Shown here: positions 7,175 through 14,860 of the stretch, piece by piece
How positions within the stretch are numbered: position 1 is the first letter of the stretch
Layout: every line of letters begins with the position of its first letter
Assembly: GCA_964343975.1 (NCBI GenBank)
Contig: CAYFLU010000043.1
Span: 1 to 21,018 of the forward strand
DNA: 21,018 nt
Direction of reading: 5' to 3'
Source: SCUN01 sp964343975
GTDB taxonomy: Bacteria > Acidobacteriota > Vicinamibacteria > Vicinamibacterales > SCN-69-37
The notes under the pieces: generated by a model
What the model saw: only the letters and a program-made list of their open reading frames with translations
The model's database searches: none
Told to the model about the DNA's origin: nothing
Program-made: the position numbers and the translations under genes

Positions 7175-8466
7175 ACGTCGCCGTGCTCGGACTGTGGCAT
7201 CTCGGGTCGGTGACGGCCGCGTGCCTCGCGGCAGCCGGGCATCGTGTGGTGGGCGTCGACTTCGATGTCGAGACCATCGCACGCTTGCAGAGCGGCCGCG
7301 CGCCGGTGCTCGAGCCTGGACTGGATGACCTGATCGCGGCCGGGCTGGCGAGCGGGCGGCTGACGTTCGCCGCGTCGCCCGACGCCGTGTCAGGGTGCGA
7401 CGTGATCTGGGTGGCCTATGACACGCCGGTGGACGACGAGGACCAGGCGGATGTCCCGTTCGTGCTCGATGCGGTGACGCGCGTGCTTCCGCACGCGATG
7501 CCCGGCGCGCTGGTCCTCGTCTCGTCGCAAATGCCGGTGGGATCGATTGCGGTTCTCGAGCAACGCGCGGCCGCGTCGTACGCGGATCGCCGGCTGGGCT
7601 TCGGATATTCACCCGAGAACCTGCGCCTGGGCAAGGCGTTGTCAGTCTTCCAGCATCCTGACCGTGTGGTCGTCGGCGTACGACGCGAGGCCGATCGGGC
7701 AACGGTGACGACGCTGCTGGCGCCGATCACCGATCGGATCGAGTGGATGTCGGTCGAGTCCGCGGAAATGACGAAACACGCACTGAACGCGTTTCTCGCG
7801 ACGTGCGTGTCGTTTGCCAATGAGATCGCGGCGCTCTGTGAAGTGACGGGCGCGGACGCCAAGGATGTGGAGCGTGGACTGAAGACCGAGTCGCGTATCG
7901 GCCCCGGCGCGTATCTCGGTCCCGGTGCGGCATTTGCCGGAGGCACGCTCGCGCGCGACCTGATGTTTCTCTCGTCGCTGGCCGATCAGCATGGTCGTCC
8001 TGCGCGCTTGCTGACGGCGGCGCGCGCCAGTAACGACGCCCACAAACAGTGGGCCGCGGCCCGTTTGGCATTGGAATTCGGTTCTGTGCGCGGACGCCGC
8101 GTGGCGGTGTGGGGGCTGACCTATAAACCCGGCACCGACACACTGCGTCGCTCGAGCGCCATCGAGTTGTGCCGACGCTTGCATGGCGAGGGCGCCACGG
8201 TCGTTGCGCACGATCCGGCGGTGCCTGCGCTGCCAGACGATCTCCGTGGGTGGCTGACGTTGGCCTCCTCGCCACTCGAGGCGGTGCGTGGCGCCGATGC
8301 GTTGGTCGTGTCGACCCCGTGGCCCGACTACCGCACCGTGTCCGCGGCCGACGTGACGGCGGCCCTGAAGGTGCCGTGTGTGTTGGATGCGAGCCGGTAT
8401 CTCGCCTCGACGCTCGGCGCGGCGAAGGGACTCCGCTACATCACCGTGGGGCAGGGGGCGCGATGA
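7171..8466 (+). CDS. UDP-glucose/GDP-mannose dehydrogenase family protein lacking the catalytic Cys
   Basis: Start at GTG 7171 gives 431 residues, the family norm. N-terminal NAD domain: VAVLGLWHLGSVTAACLA from residue 3, with GLWHLG replacing the usual GLGYVG. SPENLRLG replaces the usual PEFLREG-like motif. The central domain keeps AEMTKHALNAF with Lys202 and Asn206. The catalytic loop GPGAAFAGGTLARD (250-263) has Thr259 where UDP-glucose dehydrogenases have their nucleophilic Cys (GGSCxPKD), and Arg262 for Lys, while Asp263 is kept. The C-terminal UDP-binding domain has VAVWGLTYKPGTDTLRRS. Canonical members oxidise C6 twice, to the uronic acid, via a thioester on that Cys. With Thr the second step is doubtful; the protein may stop at an aldehyde, use another position, or be non-catalytic. 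An upstream in-frame extension to 7060 lies within the epimerase gene and is rejected. Confidence 0.85.
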   Translation: MNVAVLGLWHLGSVTAACLAAAGHRVVGVDFDVETIARLQSGRAPVLEPGLDDLIAAGLASGRLTFAASPDAVSGCDVIWVAYDTPVDDEDQADVPFVLDAVTRVLPHAMPGALVLVSSQMPVGSIAVLEQRAAASYADRRLGFGYSPENLRLGKALSVFQHPDRVVVGVRREADRATVTTLLAPITDRIEWMSVESAEMTKHALNAFLATCVSFANEIAALCEVTGADAKDVERGLKTESRIGPGAYLGPGAAFAGGTLARDLMFLSSLADQHGRPARLLTAARASNDAHKQWAAARLALEFGSVRGRRVAVWGLTYKPGTDTLRRSSAIELCRRLHGEGATVVAHDPAVPALPDDLRGWLTLASSPLEAVRGADALVVSTPWPDYRTVSAADVTAALKVPCVLDASRYLASTLGAAKGLRYITVGQGAR

Positions 8467-9338
8467 GCGGTTCGCTGGACGGACGTCACGCGATCATCAC
8501 TGGCGCGAGTCAGGGGCTCGGACGCGCCATCGCCGAAGCCTACGTGGCTGCCGGTGCGAGCGTGCTGTTGTGCGCCAGAGACGGCGCACTGGCCGCAGAA
8601 GTCGCCGAGACCTTGCGGTCGCAGGCGTCGACACGCCAGCGAATCGAGTCGATGCGCGCGGACGTTGCGGTGGCCGACGAGGTCGACGCGCTCGTCGCGC
8701 GCGCACTCACGCTCTTTCCGCGCGTGGAGATCCTCGTCAACAATGCCGGTATCTACGGGCCGATGGGATCGATTGAGACCGTTGACTGGCCGGCCTGGGT
8801 GCGGGCGATCGAGATCAACTTGCTGGGATCGGTGTTGTGCTGTCGCGCCATCCTGCCGCACATGAAAGCGCAGCGCTACGGCAAGATCGTGCAGTTGTCG
8901 GGTGGCGGCGCCACGCAGCCGTTGCCCAACATCAGCGCCTATGCGGCCTCGAAGGCGGCGATCGTCCGGTTTGCGGAGTCACTGGCGCTCGAAGTCGCCG
9001 ACTTTCGTATCGATGTCAACGCGGTCGCGCCCGGTGCTCTGCAGACGCGGCTCCTAGATGAGCTATTGGCCAACGCGCCGGAAACGATCGGCGAGGCGTT
9101 CTATCACCGCATGGCCAAGCTCAAGGACGGCGGGGCCACGCCCCTCGAAGTCGGCGCCGGGTTGTGCGTGTTTCTCGGCGCATCGGTGAGCGACGGCATC
9201 ACGGGGAAGCTCTTGTCGGCGCAGTGGGATCCGTGGCGCGCACTCCCCGAACACCTCGACGAACTTCGACGCACGGATATCTACACGCTTCGGCGCATCA
9301 TCCCGAAGGATCGCGGGCTGCCGTGGGGCGACGTCTGA
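8463..9338 (+). CDS. Classical SDR oxidoreductase with C-terminal extension
   Basis: This 291-residue SDR has TGASQGLG at 13-20, NNAG at 93-96, Ser146 in QLSGGGA, and YAASK with Tyr160 and Lys164, so the active-site set is complete. The last 60 residues go beyond the usual 250-residue fold and contain ITGKLLSAQWDPW and a TLRRIIPKDRG tail. This looks like a family-specific extension that could shape a sugar-nucleotide pocket. Start ATG 8463 overlaps the preceding dehydrogenase-like gene by 4 nt (ATGA). Tight coupling suggests it uses the product of that protein, for example a keto or aldehyde sugar. The substrate is unknown. Confidence 0.85.
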   Translation: MSGSLDGRHAIITGASQGLGRAIAEAYVAAGASVLLCARDGALAAEVAETLRSQASTRQRIESMRADVAVADEVDALVARALTLFPRVEILVNNAGIYGPMGSIETVDWPAWVRAIEINLLGSVLCCRAILPHMKAQRYGKIVQLSGGGATQPLPNISAYAASKAAIVRFAESLALEVADFRIDVNAVAPGALQTRLLDELLANAPETIGEAFYHRMAKLKDGGATPLEVGAGLCVFLGASVSDGITGKLLSAQWDPWRALPEHLDELRRTDIYTLRRIIPKDRGLPWGDV

Positions 9339-9368
9339 TCGCCTGCTGAACGTCGGATCCTTCGCCGC

Positions 9369-10526
9369 ATGCACGTTACTTTCGACGCACAGATCTTCTC
9401 GAGCCAAGCGCAGGGCGGGATCTCGCGCTACTTCCTTGAGTTGGCGCGTCAGCTCAATGCCCTGCCGGATACCTCGGCCGACGTGCTCGCGCCGATCTTC
9501 ATCACGCGCGCACTCCGTGATGAGCATCGCGCGTTGGCAGCGCGGCCAGCCTGGTTCGATCGGATCGGGACGCGATTGAGTGACGCGGGTCTCCGCAGTC
9601 TGTCCGCGCGCGAAGCGCAGTGGCGCCGCCGGGTGAATGTGGCGCTGTCGGCGCGGCGCCTGCGTCGCGAGGAACCGGATGTCCTGCATGAAACGTTCTT
9701 CACCGAGACGCCGCTGCCCTTGCAGCGCGCACGTCGGGTGCTGACGGTGCAGGACATGATCGACGAGAAGTTTCTGTTGGCCAGCGGCCGCACCTCGCCG
9801 GCCTTCATCGCCACGAAGCGCGATGCCATTCTGCGAGCGGATCACGTCCTGTGCTCATCGCGTCAGACGCAGGTGGATCTGCTTGAACGTGTGTCGCTGC
9901 CCGAATCGCGCACGTCGGTCGTGCATCTGGGCTGTCGCTCCCGTGAAGAATGGCCGGAACCGACGCAGCCCGATCCGGACCTGCCGCCCTACATCCTGTT
10001 CGTCGGGGTGCGCGAGAGCTACAAGAACTTCGCCCAGCTGTTGCGTGCCTTCGCCGCGTCACGGCGACTGACCCGCGACTGTGCCATCGTCACGTTCGGC
10101 GGTGGTGTCTGGACCGCTGATGAGCGAGCGCTGGTGACCACGCTCGGTCTTGACCCCGCCCGCCTGATCCAGCGACAGGGCGATGACGCGGTGCTGGCCG
10201 GTCTCTATCGAGGCGCGCGCGTGTGTGCGTACCCGTCGGCGTATGAAGGGTTCGGACTCATTCCGTTGGAAGCGATGACCTTCGGCTGTCCGGTGGTCAC
10301 GACGCATGGGGGTTCGTTGGCCGAGGTCGTCGAAGACGCAGCGGAGGTTGTCGACCCTGACAGCGTCGAGTCGATCTCGGTCGCGCTTGAGCGTGCGATG
10401 TTCGACGAGACGCGCCGAGAGAACCTGCGTGTCGCCGGTGAGCGGCAGGTGCGCCGATTCACGTGGCGAGCCTGCGCGGTGGGGACCCGGGCCGCGTACG
10501 AGCGGGTGCTGGGAGCCCGCACGTGA
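9369..10526 (+). CDS. Glycosyltransferase family 4 (GT-B)
   Basis: This 385-residue retaining-type GT-B enzyme would add a sugar to the lipid-linked oligosaccharide at the cytoplasmic face. The N-terminal acceptor domain contains GGISRYF at 17-23. The C-terminal donor domain starts near PYILFVGVRESYKNF and carries YEGFGLIPLE, with the E-x7-E motif at Glu293 and Glu301, then GCPVVTT. The gene begins 30 bp after the SDR without a clear Shine-Dalgarno and ends in GTGA, overlapping the flippase start by 4 nt. Donor and acceptor are not predictable. Confidence 0.88.
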   Translation: MHVTFDAQIFSSQAQGGISRYFLELARQLNALPDTSADVLAPIFITRALRDEHRALAARPAWFDRIGTRLSDAGLRSLSAREAQWRRRVNVALSARRLRREEPDVLHETFFTETPLPLQRARRVLTVQDMIDEKFLLASGRTSPAFIATKRDAILRADHVLCSSRQTQVDLLERVSLPESRTSVVHLGCRSREEWPEPTQPDPDLPPYILFVGVRESYKNFAQLLRAFAASRRLTRDCAIVTFGGGVWTADERALVTTLGLDPARLIQRQGDDAVLAGLYRGARVCAYPSAYEGFGLIPLEAMTFGCPVVTTHGGSLAEVVEDAAEVVDPDSVESISVALERAMFDETRRENLRVAGERQVRRFTWRACAVGTRAAYERVLGART

Positions 10527-11917
10527 CCCGGCTCGATCAGCTTCGGGCGTTGTTCACGGCGCCGGCCGCCGATCTCGACGACGAACGCCGGCGTTCGCAC
10601 GAGCGCTATCGGCGCGCGGCCCTCAGTTCGATGGCAGGACTGGCCGCGCGCGCGCTCCAGCTGGCCGCGTCGCTGATTACGCTGCGGATGACGCTCCACT
10701 ACCTCGGCGAGGAGCGGTACGGCATGTGGGTAGTCATCAGCACGACGATGACGATGTTCACGTTTGCCGACCTTGGGATCGGGAACGGATTGCTGAATGC
10801 GCTAGCCACGGCGCATGGGCGGGAGGATCGCGCGTCGGCGTCAGCGAGTGTGTCGAGTGCCTTCTTTGCCCTGACCGGCCTTGCGACCGTGTTGGGCGTC
10901 GCATTTGCTATCGCGTATCCCCTTGTCCCATGGGCGCGCGTCTTCAACGTCAGGTCGGCGGTCGCGAGCGCGGAAGCGGGGCCAGCCCTCGCGGTGTTTG
11001 TCGCCAGCTTTCTGGTGTCGATGCCGCTTGGCGTGGTCCAACGGATTCGGCTGGGACATCAGGAAGGGTTCATTGACAACGCCTGGACGACGGCCGGGAA
11101 TCTGGCGGCCTTCGCGGCGGTGCTGCTCGCGGTCGCCCTGCGCGTGAGCCTGCCGTGGCTCGTTGTGGCGATGATGAGCGTGCCGGTGATGGTGCAACTG
11201 GTCAACGCGGCCGTATTGTTCCATCGCGCCTATCCGTGGCTCCGCCCGCGCTGGTCGGAAGTGCGCGTGGCGAGTGCGCGTGCCGTCATGAGCACCGGCG
11301 GGTACTTCTTCCTGCTGCAAGTGGCTGGAGCGGTGGCGTATCAATCCGATGCGCTGATCCTCGCGCAGATGATCGACGCGGAGGCCACCGCGAGGTACGG
11401 CGTCGCCATGAAGCTGTTTCAGATCATGCCCATGTTGATGACGTTCCTGCATGCGGCGCTCTGGCCCGCCTACGGTGAAGCGATGGCGAGAGGAGACGTG
11501 GACTGGGTACGGCGCACTCTTCGACGGTCGTTGTGGCTGGCGGCGATTGCCTCGGGCGGCACCTCAATGGTGGTCATCGCGATTGGGCAACCCGTGATTC
11601 GCTGGTGGCTCGGCCCAGCCGTGGTGCCCACCCTGCTGATGCTCGTGGCCATGGGGACGTGGACCACGATCAGTGTGGTCAGCAACGCGCTCGGTGCATT
11701 CCTCAACGGCGCCGGCATCTTGCGAGCCCAAGCGATGGCGGCACTGCTGATGATGGTGGCGAACGTAGGGCTGTCGATCCTGTTCACCCGGTGGGTCGGC
11801 GCGTCGGGCGTGGTCTGGGGGTCAGTGGTGTCGCAGACCGTGTTTGTGTTGGTGCCCATGGGGATCTATTTGCGATGGTGGTTTGCCCGGCAGTCGCCGG
11901 TAGCAGGAGCAGCATAG
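10523..11917 (+). CDS. Wzx-type polysaccharide flippase (MOP superfamily)
   Basis: This 464-residue, highly hydrophobic protein has about 12-14 predicted membrane helices and would move lipid-linked repeat units across the inner membrane. The first helices contain RMTLHYLGEERYGMW and FADLGIGNGLLNALA, a pattern typical of lipopolysaccharide-biosynthesis flippases. A charged N-terminal stretch of about 35 residues precedes the first helix. GTG 10523 is chosen as start because it gives a 4-nt overlap with the GT4 stop; an in-frame extension to 10463 would lie inside that gene. It is one of two flippases in the window. Confidence 0.88.
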   Translation: MTRLDQLRALFTAPAADLDDERRRSHERYRRAALSSMAGLAARALQLAASLITLRMTLHYLGEERYGMWVVISTTMTMFTFADLGIGNGLLNALATAHGREDRASASASVSSAFFALTGLATVLGVAFAIAYPLVPWARVFNVRSAVASAEAGPALAVFVASFLVSMPLGVVQRIRLGHQEGFIDNAWTTAGNLAAFAAVLLAVALRVSLPWLVVAMMSVPVMVQLVNAAVLFHRAYPWLRPRWSEVRVASARAVMSTGGYFFLLQVAGAVAYQSDALILAQMIDAEATARYGVAMKLFQIMPMLMTFLHAALWPAYGEAMARGDVDWVRRTLRRSLWLAAIASGGTSMVVIAIGQPVIRWWLGPAVVPTLLMLVAMGTWTTISVVSNALGAFLNGAGILRAQAMAALLMMVANVGLSILFTRWVGASGVVWGSVVSQTVFVLVPMGIYLRWWFARQSPVAGAA

Positions 11918-11918
11918 C

Positions 11919-12758
11919 GTGGCACAGATGACGATCGACGAGGCCATTCAGGCGCTGCGGCGCGATCCGCGACACGCCGATCTGGTACGCGATGCCTACT
12001 TGGGGCCGGACGTGGTGGCGTCGGCGCACCGGTTCGAGGCGACCGGTGAGTTTGCCGCCGTGCGCGCATTGCTGGGCGATCGCCTGAGGGGGGCCTCTGT
12101 GGTGGATGTTGGCGCCGGCACAGGCATCGCGTCCTATGCGTTTGCCCGCGCGGGGGCAGCGAAAGTCTGGGCGGTGGAGCCCGATCGGAGCGGCGAAGTG
12201 GGACGAGGGGCGATGGCGAAGCTGATGGCGGGGCTGCCCATCGAAGGCGTCGATGCGTTCGGGGAACAGATGCCGCTGCCCGATGCCTGTGCCGACATCG
12301 TCTACACGCGTCAGGTACTGCATCACGCGCACGATCTGCCGGCGCTGCTTCGTGAGTGCGCACGGTTGCTCAAACCTGGCGGCGTGTTTCTCGCCTGCCG
12401 CGAGCACGTGGCCAACTCCGAAGATGAGCTGCGCCGCTTTCTCGAATCGCATCCGGTGCACCAACTCGCGGGCGGTGAGTACGCATTCACGTATCAGCAG
12501 TACGTGTCGGCCATCACGGGCGCCGGGCTGACGCTGATTCGGGTCTTCGCGCCACTCGAGTCGGTGATCAATGCGTTTCCGCAAATTCGCACCGAGGAGG
12601 AACGTGCGGCGATCCCGGCTGCGCGACTGACCGCCCGTTTTGGTCCAGCCGGGCGGTTGCTGGCGATGGTGCCGTGGATGCGGGCGCGTGTGTGGGCATC
12701 GCTCGAACGTGCACTGCCGCCCGGGGCGATGTACACGTTCTACGCACGAAGGTCCTGA
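11919..12758 (+). CDS. Class I SAM-dependent methyltransferase
   Basis: This 279-residue protein has the Methyltransf_11 pattern: motif I VVDVGAGTGI at 61-70, acidic Glu87 in AVEPD binding the SAM ribose, MPLPDACADIVYTRQVLHH, and LLKPGGVFLACREH. It probably methylates a sugar hydroxyl of the growing glycan or lipid-linked intermediate, given its place between a flippase and a glycosyltransferase. AGGAG at 11905-11909 lies 9 nt before GTG 11919; an ATG three codons later (11928) is an alternative start. It ends in TGATG, overlapping the next gene by one base. Confidence 0.85.
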   Translation: MAQMTIDEAIQALRRDPRHADLVRDAYLGPDVVASAHRFEATGEFAAVRALLGDRLRGASVVDVGAGTGIASYAFARAGAAKVWAVEPDRSGEVGRGAMAKLMAGLPIEGVDAFGEQMPLPDACADIVYTRQVLHHAHDLPALLRECARLLKPGGVFLACREHVANSEDELRRFLESHPVHQLAGGEYAFTYQQYVSAITGAGLTLIRVFAPLESVINAFPQIRTEEERAAIPAARLTARFGPAGRLLAMVPWMRARVWASLERALPPGAMYTFYARRS

Positions 12759-13759
12759 TGCGCTGTCCGACGCTTGCCGAACTGCCGCCTCCGCCTCCGG
12801 GCCGTGTGGGTTGGCCCTGGACGGTGGCCGCTGAGCCGGCCACGACCGAGGTCGCCCTGCCGCGCGTGACGATCGTGACGCCGTCGTTCAACCAGGGCGC
12901 CTATCTTGAAGAGACGCTCCGTTCCGTGTTGCTTCAGGGATACCCGGACCTCGAGTACATCGTCATCGATGGGGGCAGCACGGATGAGAGCGTCGGGATC
13001 ATTCAAAAGTACGCGCCGTGGCTGACCTACTGGGTCAGCGAGCGGGATCGTGGCCAAGCGGATGCCATCAACAAGGGGTTCCGTCGGGCGACCGGTGCGT
13101 TCGTCAACTGGCTGAACTCCGATGACGTGTTCTATCCAGGGGCTCTCCATGACACCGTCGCGTTTCTCGACAGACACCCTGACGTGGACTTTGTGTACCG
13201 CGACGTCGAGCAGGGATGGGAGCGAGAGCGTGTGGAGCTTCGACGCGGTGAAGCGATCGCGTACCCCGAGATGATTCGAACGTTCCAGATGCCGATTCCG
13301 CAACAGGCCTGCCTGTGGCGGCGCTCGATCATGGACCGTGTCGGCCTGCTCGATCCCAAGTGGCATGTGGTCCTCGATCGGGAGTTCTTCATGCGGATCG
13401 GCTTGCATGGCCGTCTGGCCTACGCGCCGGGCGTCGTCGGCTATTTCCGGCTGCACGGCGCGTCGAAGTCGATCGCCGAGGAACGTCACTGGTTGCAGGA
13501 GATCCCCCAGCTCTATGCGGAGTTCTTCGCCCGGCCGGATCTGCCTGAGCCGATTCGGAGGCTCCGCGGTGAGGCGACCAGTGCGGCCTACATCTTCTGC
13601 GCGCGGATTGCCCGCGGTCATGGCGCGCCGCTCGATGCGATGCGATGGATCGTCAAAGCCGTCGCCAGTTATCCGGCCGCGTTGAAGAAGCTGTTCCGCT
13701 GGGGGCCGGCTCAGGTGCTCCAGGAAGCCGCGGCGTTCTTCCGTCGTCAGCGGGGATGA
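12758..13759 (+). CDS. Glycosyltransferase family 2 (GT-A)
   Basis: Start ATG 12758 gives 333 residues. A Pro-rich leader, CPTLAELPPPPPGRVGWPWT (3-22), precedes the GT-A core and recurs in GT2 enzymes of polysaccharide loci. The core has VTIVTPSFNQGAYLEETLRS from 37, DGGSTD at 71-76 for nucleotide binding, and WLNSDD at 118-123 as the DXD-like metal site. LDREFFMRIG further on fits the acceptor side. It would transfer a sugar from an NDP donor at the cytoplasmic membrane face. An in-frame extension to 12674 overlaps the methyltransferase and is not supported. Confidence 0.9.
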   Translation: MRCPTLAELPPPPPGRVGWPWTVAAEPATTEVALPRVTIVTPSFNQGAYLEETLRSVLLQGYPDLEYIVIDGGSTDESVGIIQKYAPWLTYWVSERDRGQADAINKGFRRATGAFVNWLNSDDVFYPGALHDTVAFLDRHPDVDFVYRDVEQGWERERVELRRGEAIAYPEMIRTFQMPIPQQACLWRRSIMDRVGLLDPKWHVVLDREFFMRIGLHGRLAYAPGVVGYFRLHGASKSIAEERHWLQEIPQLYAEFFARPDLPEPIRRLRGEATSAAYIFCARIARGHGAPLDAMRWIVKAVASYPAALKKLFRWGPAQVLQEAAAFFRRQRG

Positions 13760-13766
13760 CGGACCG

Positions 13767-14858
13767 ATGAAGGTGGTGTTCGTTGTGCCGAGTGACGGGT
13801 TTCTGCCGAGTGGCACGGTGCGCGTGCGGCAGTACTTATCTCGGCTCGCGCAGGATGGTGTCGGCACTGTCGTGATCAGCTACTACAGTCCTGTGCTGGA
13901 CGGATTCATGGCGCGATGCCGCGCTCGCGGACGGGGGACCATCGCGATCCCCGCCGCGCAGTGGCTGCAGGCCGCCTACCGGTGGTGGGCCCGGCTCAGG
14001 ATTCTGTGGCACGCCACGTCGCGGGAGATGGTCTTCTTTCAAGGAGTGTTGCCGCCGGTCTGGTTCGTGACGTTGCTGACACGAGTGGGCCGACGCGTCG
14101 TGCTTGATCTCGACGACGCGATTTATCTCGGAAATCCGTCACGCGGAGCGGCTGTGGCCGCCGCGGCATGGAAAGTTGTGGCCGGCAGTCACGACATCCT
14201 GGCGTTTGCGGAACGCGCGGGGGCGTCTGCAGTGCTCGTACCGAGTGCGGTGACCGTGGCCAGATTTGCGGGCACGCCGCCATTGCGCACCGGAAGCGCG
14301 CCTGTGCGGATCGGATGGATCGGGAGCGAATCCACGGTGCACTATCTGAAGCGGTTAGCCGAGCCTCTGCAGACGCTGGTGCAGGAAGGGCACGCGCTGG
14401 AAGTGTGCATCGACGGCGTCGCCCATGACGGCGGCGTGCTGTCGAGTATCCCGGGTTTGGCGGTGTCGTTCACGCCAGCTTATACAGAGGCGGACATTCC
14501 GCAGCTCGTAGCCCGGTACGACATCGGCGTCATGCCACTCGACGATGGCCCGTGGGAACGGGCGAAGTGCGCGATGAAGATTCTGGTGTACATGGCCGCG
14601 GCCCGTCCTGCCGTGGCGAGCCCGGTCGGAGAGAACCGCTACGCGGTCGAGGATGGCGTGACCGGATGCCTGCCGGAGACGACTGAGCAGTGGACGACGA
14701 CCCTGCGTGGGCTCATTCACGACGCCGCGTTCCGACAGCGACTGGGGGCGGCTGGTCGAGCCGCTGTGGCGCGCCAGTACGACGTGAACGTGTGCTACGC
14801 CGCCTTGCGCACGCACATCTTCGGTCAGGCGCCTTCAACAGACGGAGTGAACCAGTAA
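13767..14858 (+). CDS. GT1/GT4-like glycosyltransferase
   Basis: This 363-residue GT-B-like protein begins MKVVFVVPSDGFLPSGTVRVRQYL. VVLDLDDAIYL in the N-domain and VRIGWIGSESTVHYL at the start of the C-domain mark a family of glycosyltransferases common in polysaccharide clusters. The donor-site region contains DIGVMPLDDGPWERAKCAMK, then MAAARPAVASPVG. The usual C-terminal E-x7-E appears replaced by this W-E-R-A-K-C-A-M-K pattern, which is normal for the subgroup. It starts 7 bp after the GT2 stop and ends 2 bp before the amidotransferase start, so co-transcription is nearly certain. Confidence 0.82.
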   Translation: MKVVFVVPSDGFLPSGTVRVRQYLSRLAQDGVGTVVISYYSPVLDGFMARCRARGRGTIAIPAAQWLQAAYRWWARLRILWHATSREMVFFQGVLPPVWFVTLLTRVGRRVVLDLDDAIYLGNPSRGAAVAAAAWKVVAGSHDILAFAERAGASAVLVPSAVTVARFAGTPPLRTGSAPVRIGWIGSESTVHYLKRLAEPLQTLVQEGHALEVCIDGVAHDGGVLSSIPGLAVSFTPAYTEADIPQLVARYDIGVMPLDDGPWERAKCAMKILVYMAAARPAVASPVGENRYAVEDGVTGCLPETTEQWTTTLRGLIHDAAFRQRLGAAGRAAVARQYDVNVCYAALRTHIFGQAPSTDGVNQ

Positions 14859-14860
14859 CC

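Noticed and set aside
6569..7702. 377-codon minus-strand open frame across the epimerase and dehydrogenase genes
   Set aside because: Arg- and Pro-rich low-complexity translation with no motif, opposite two well-supported genes.
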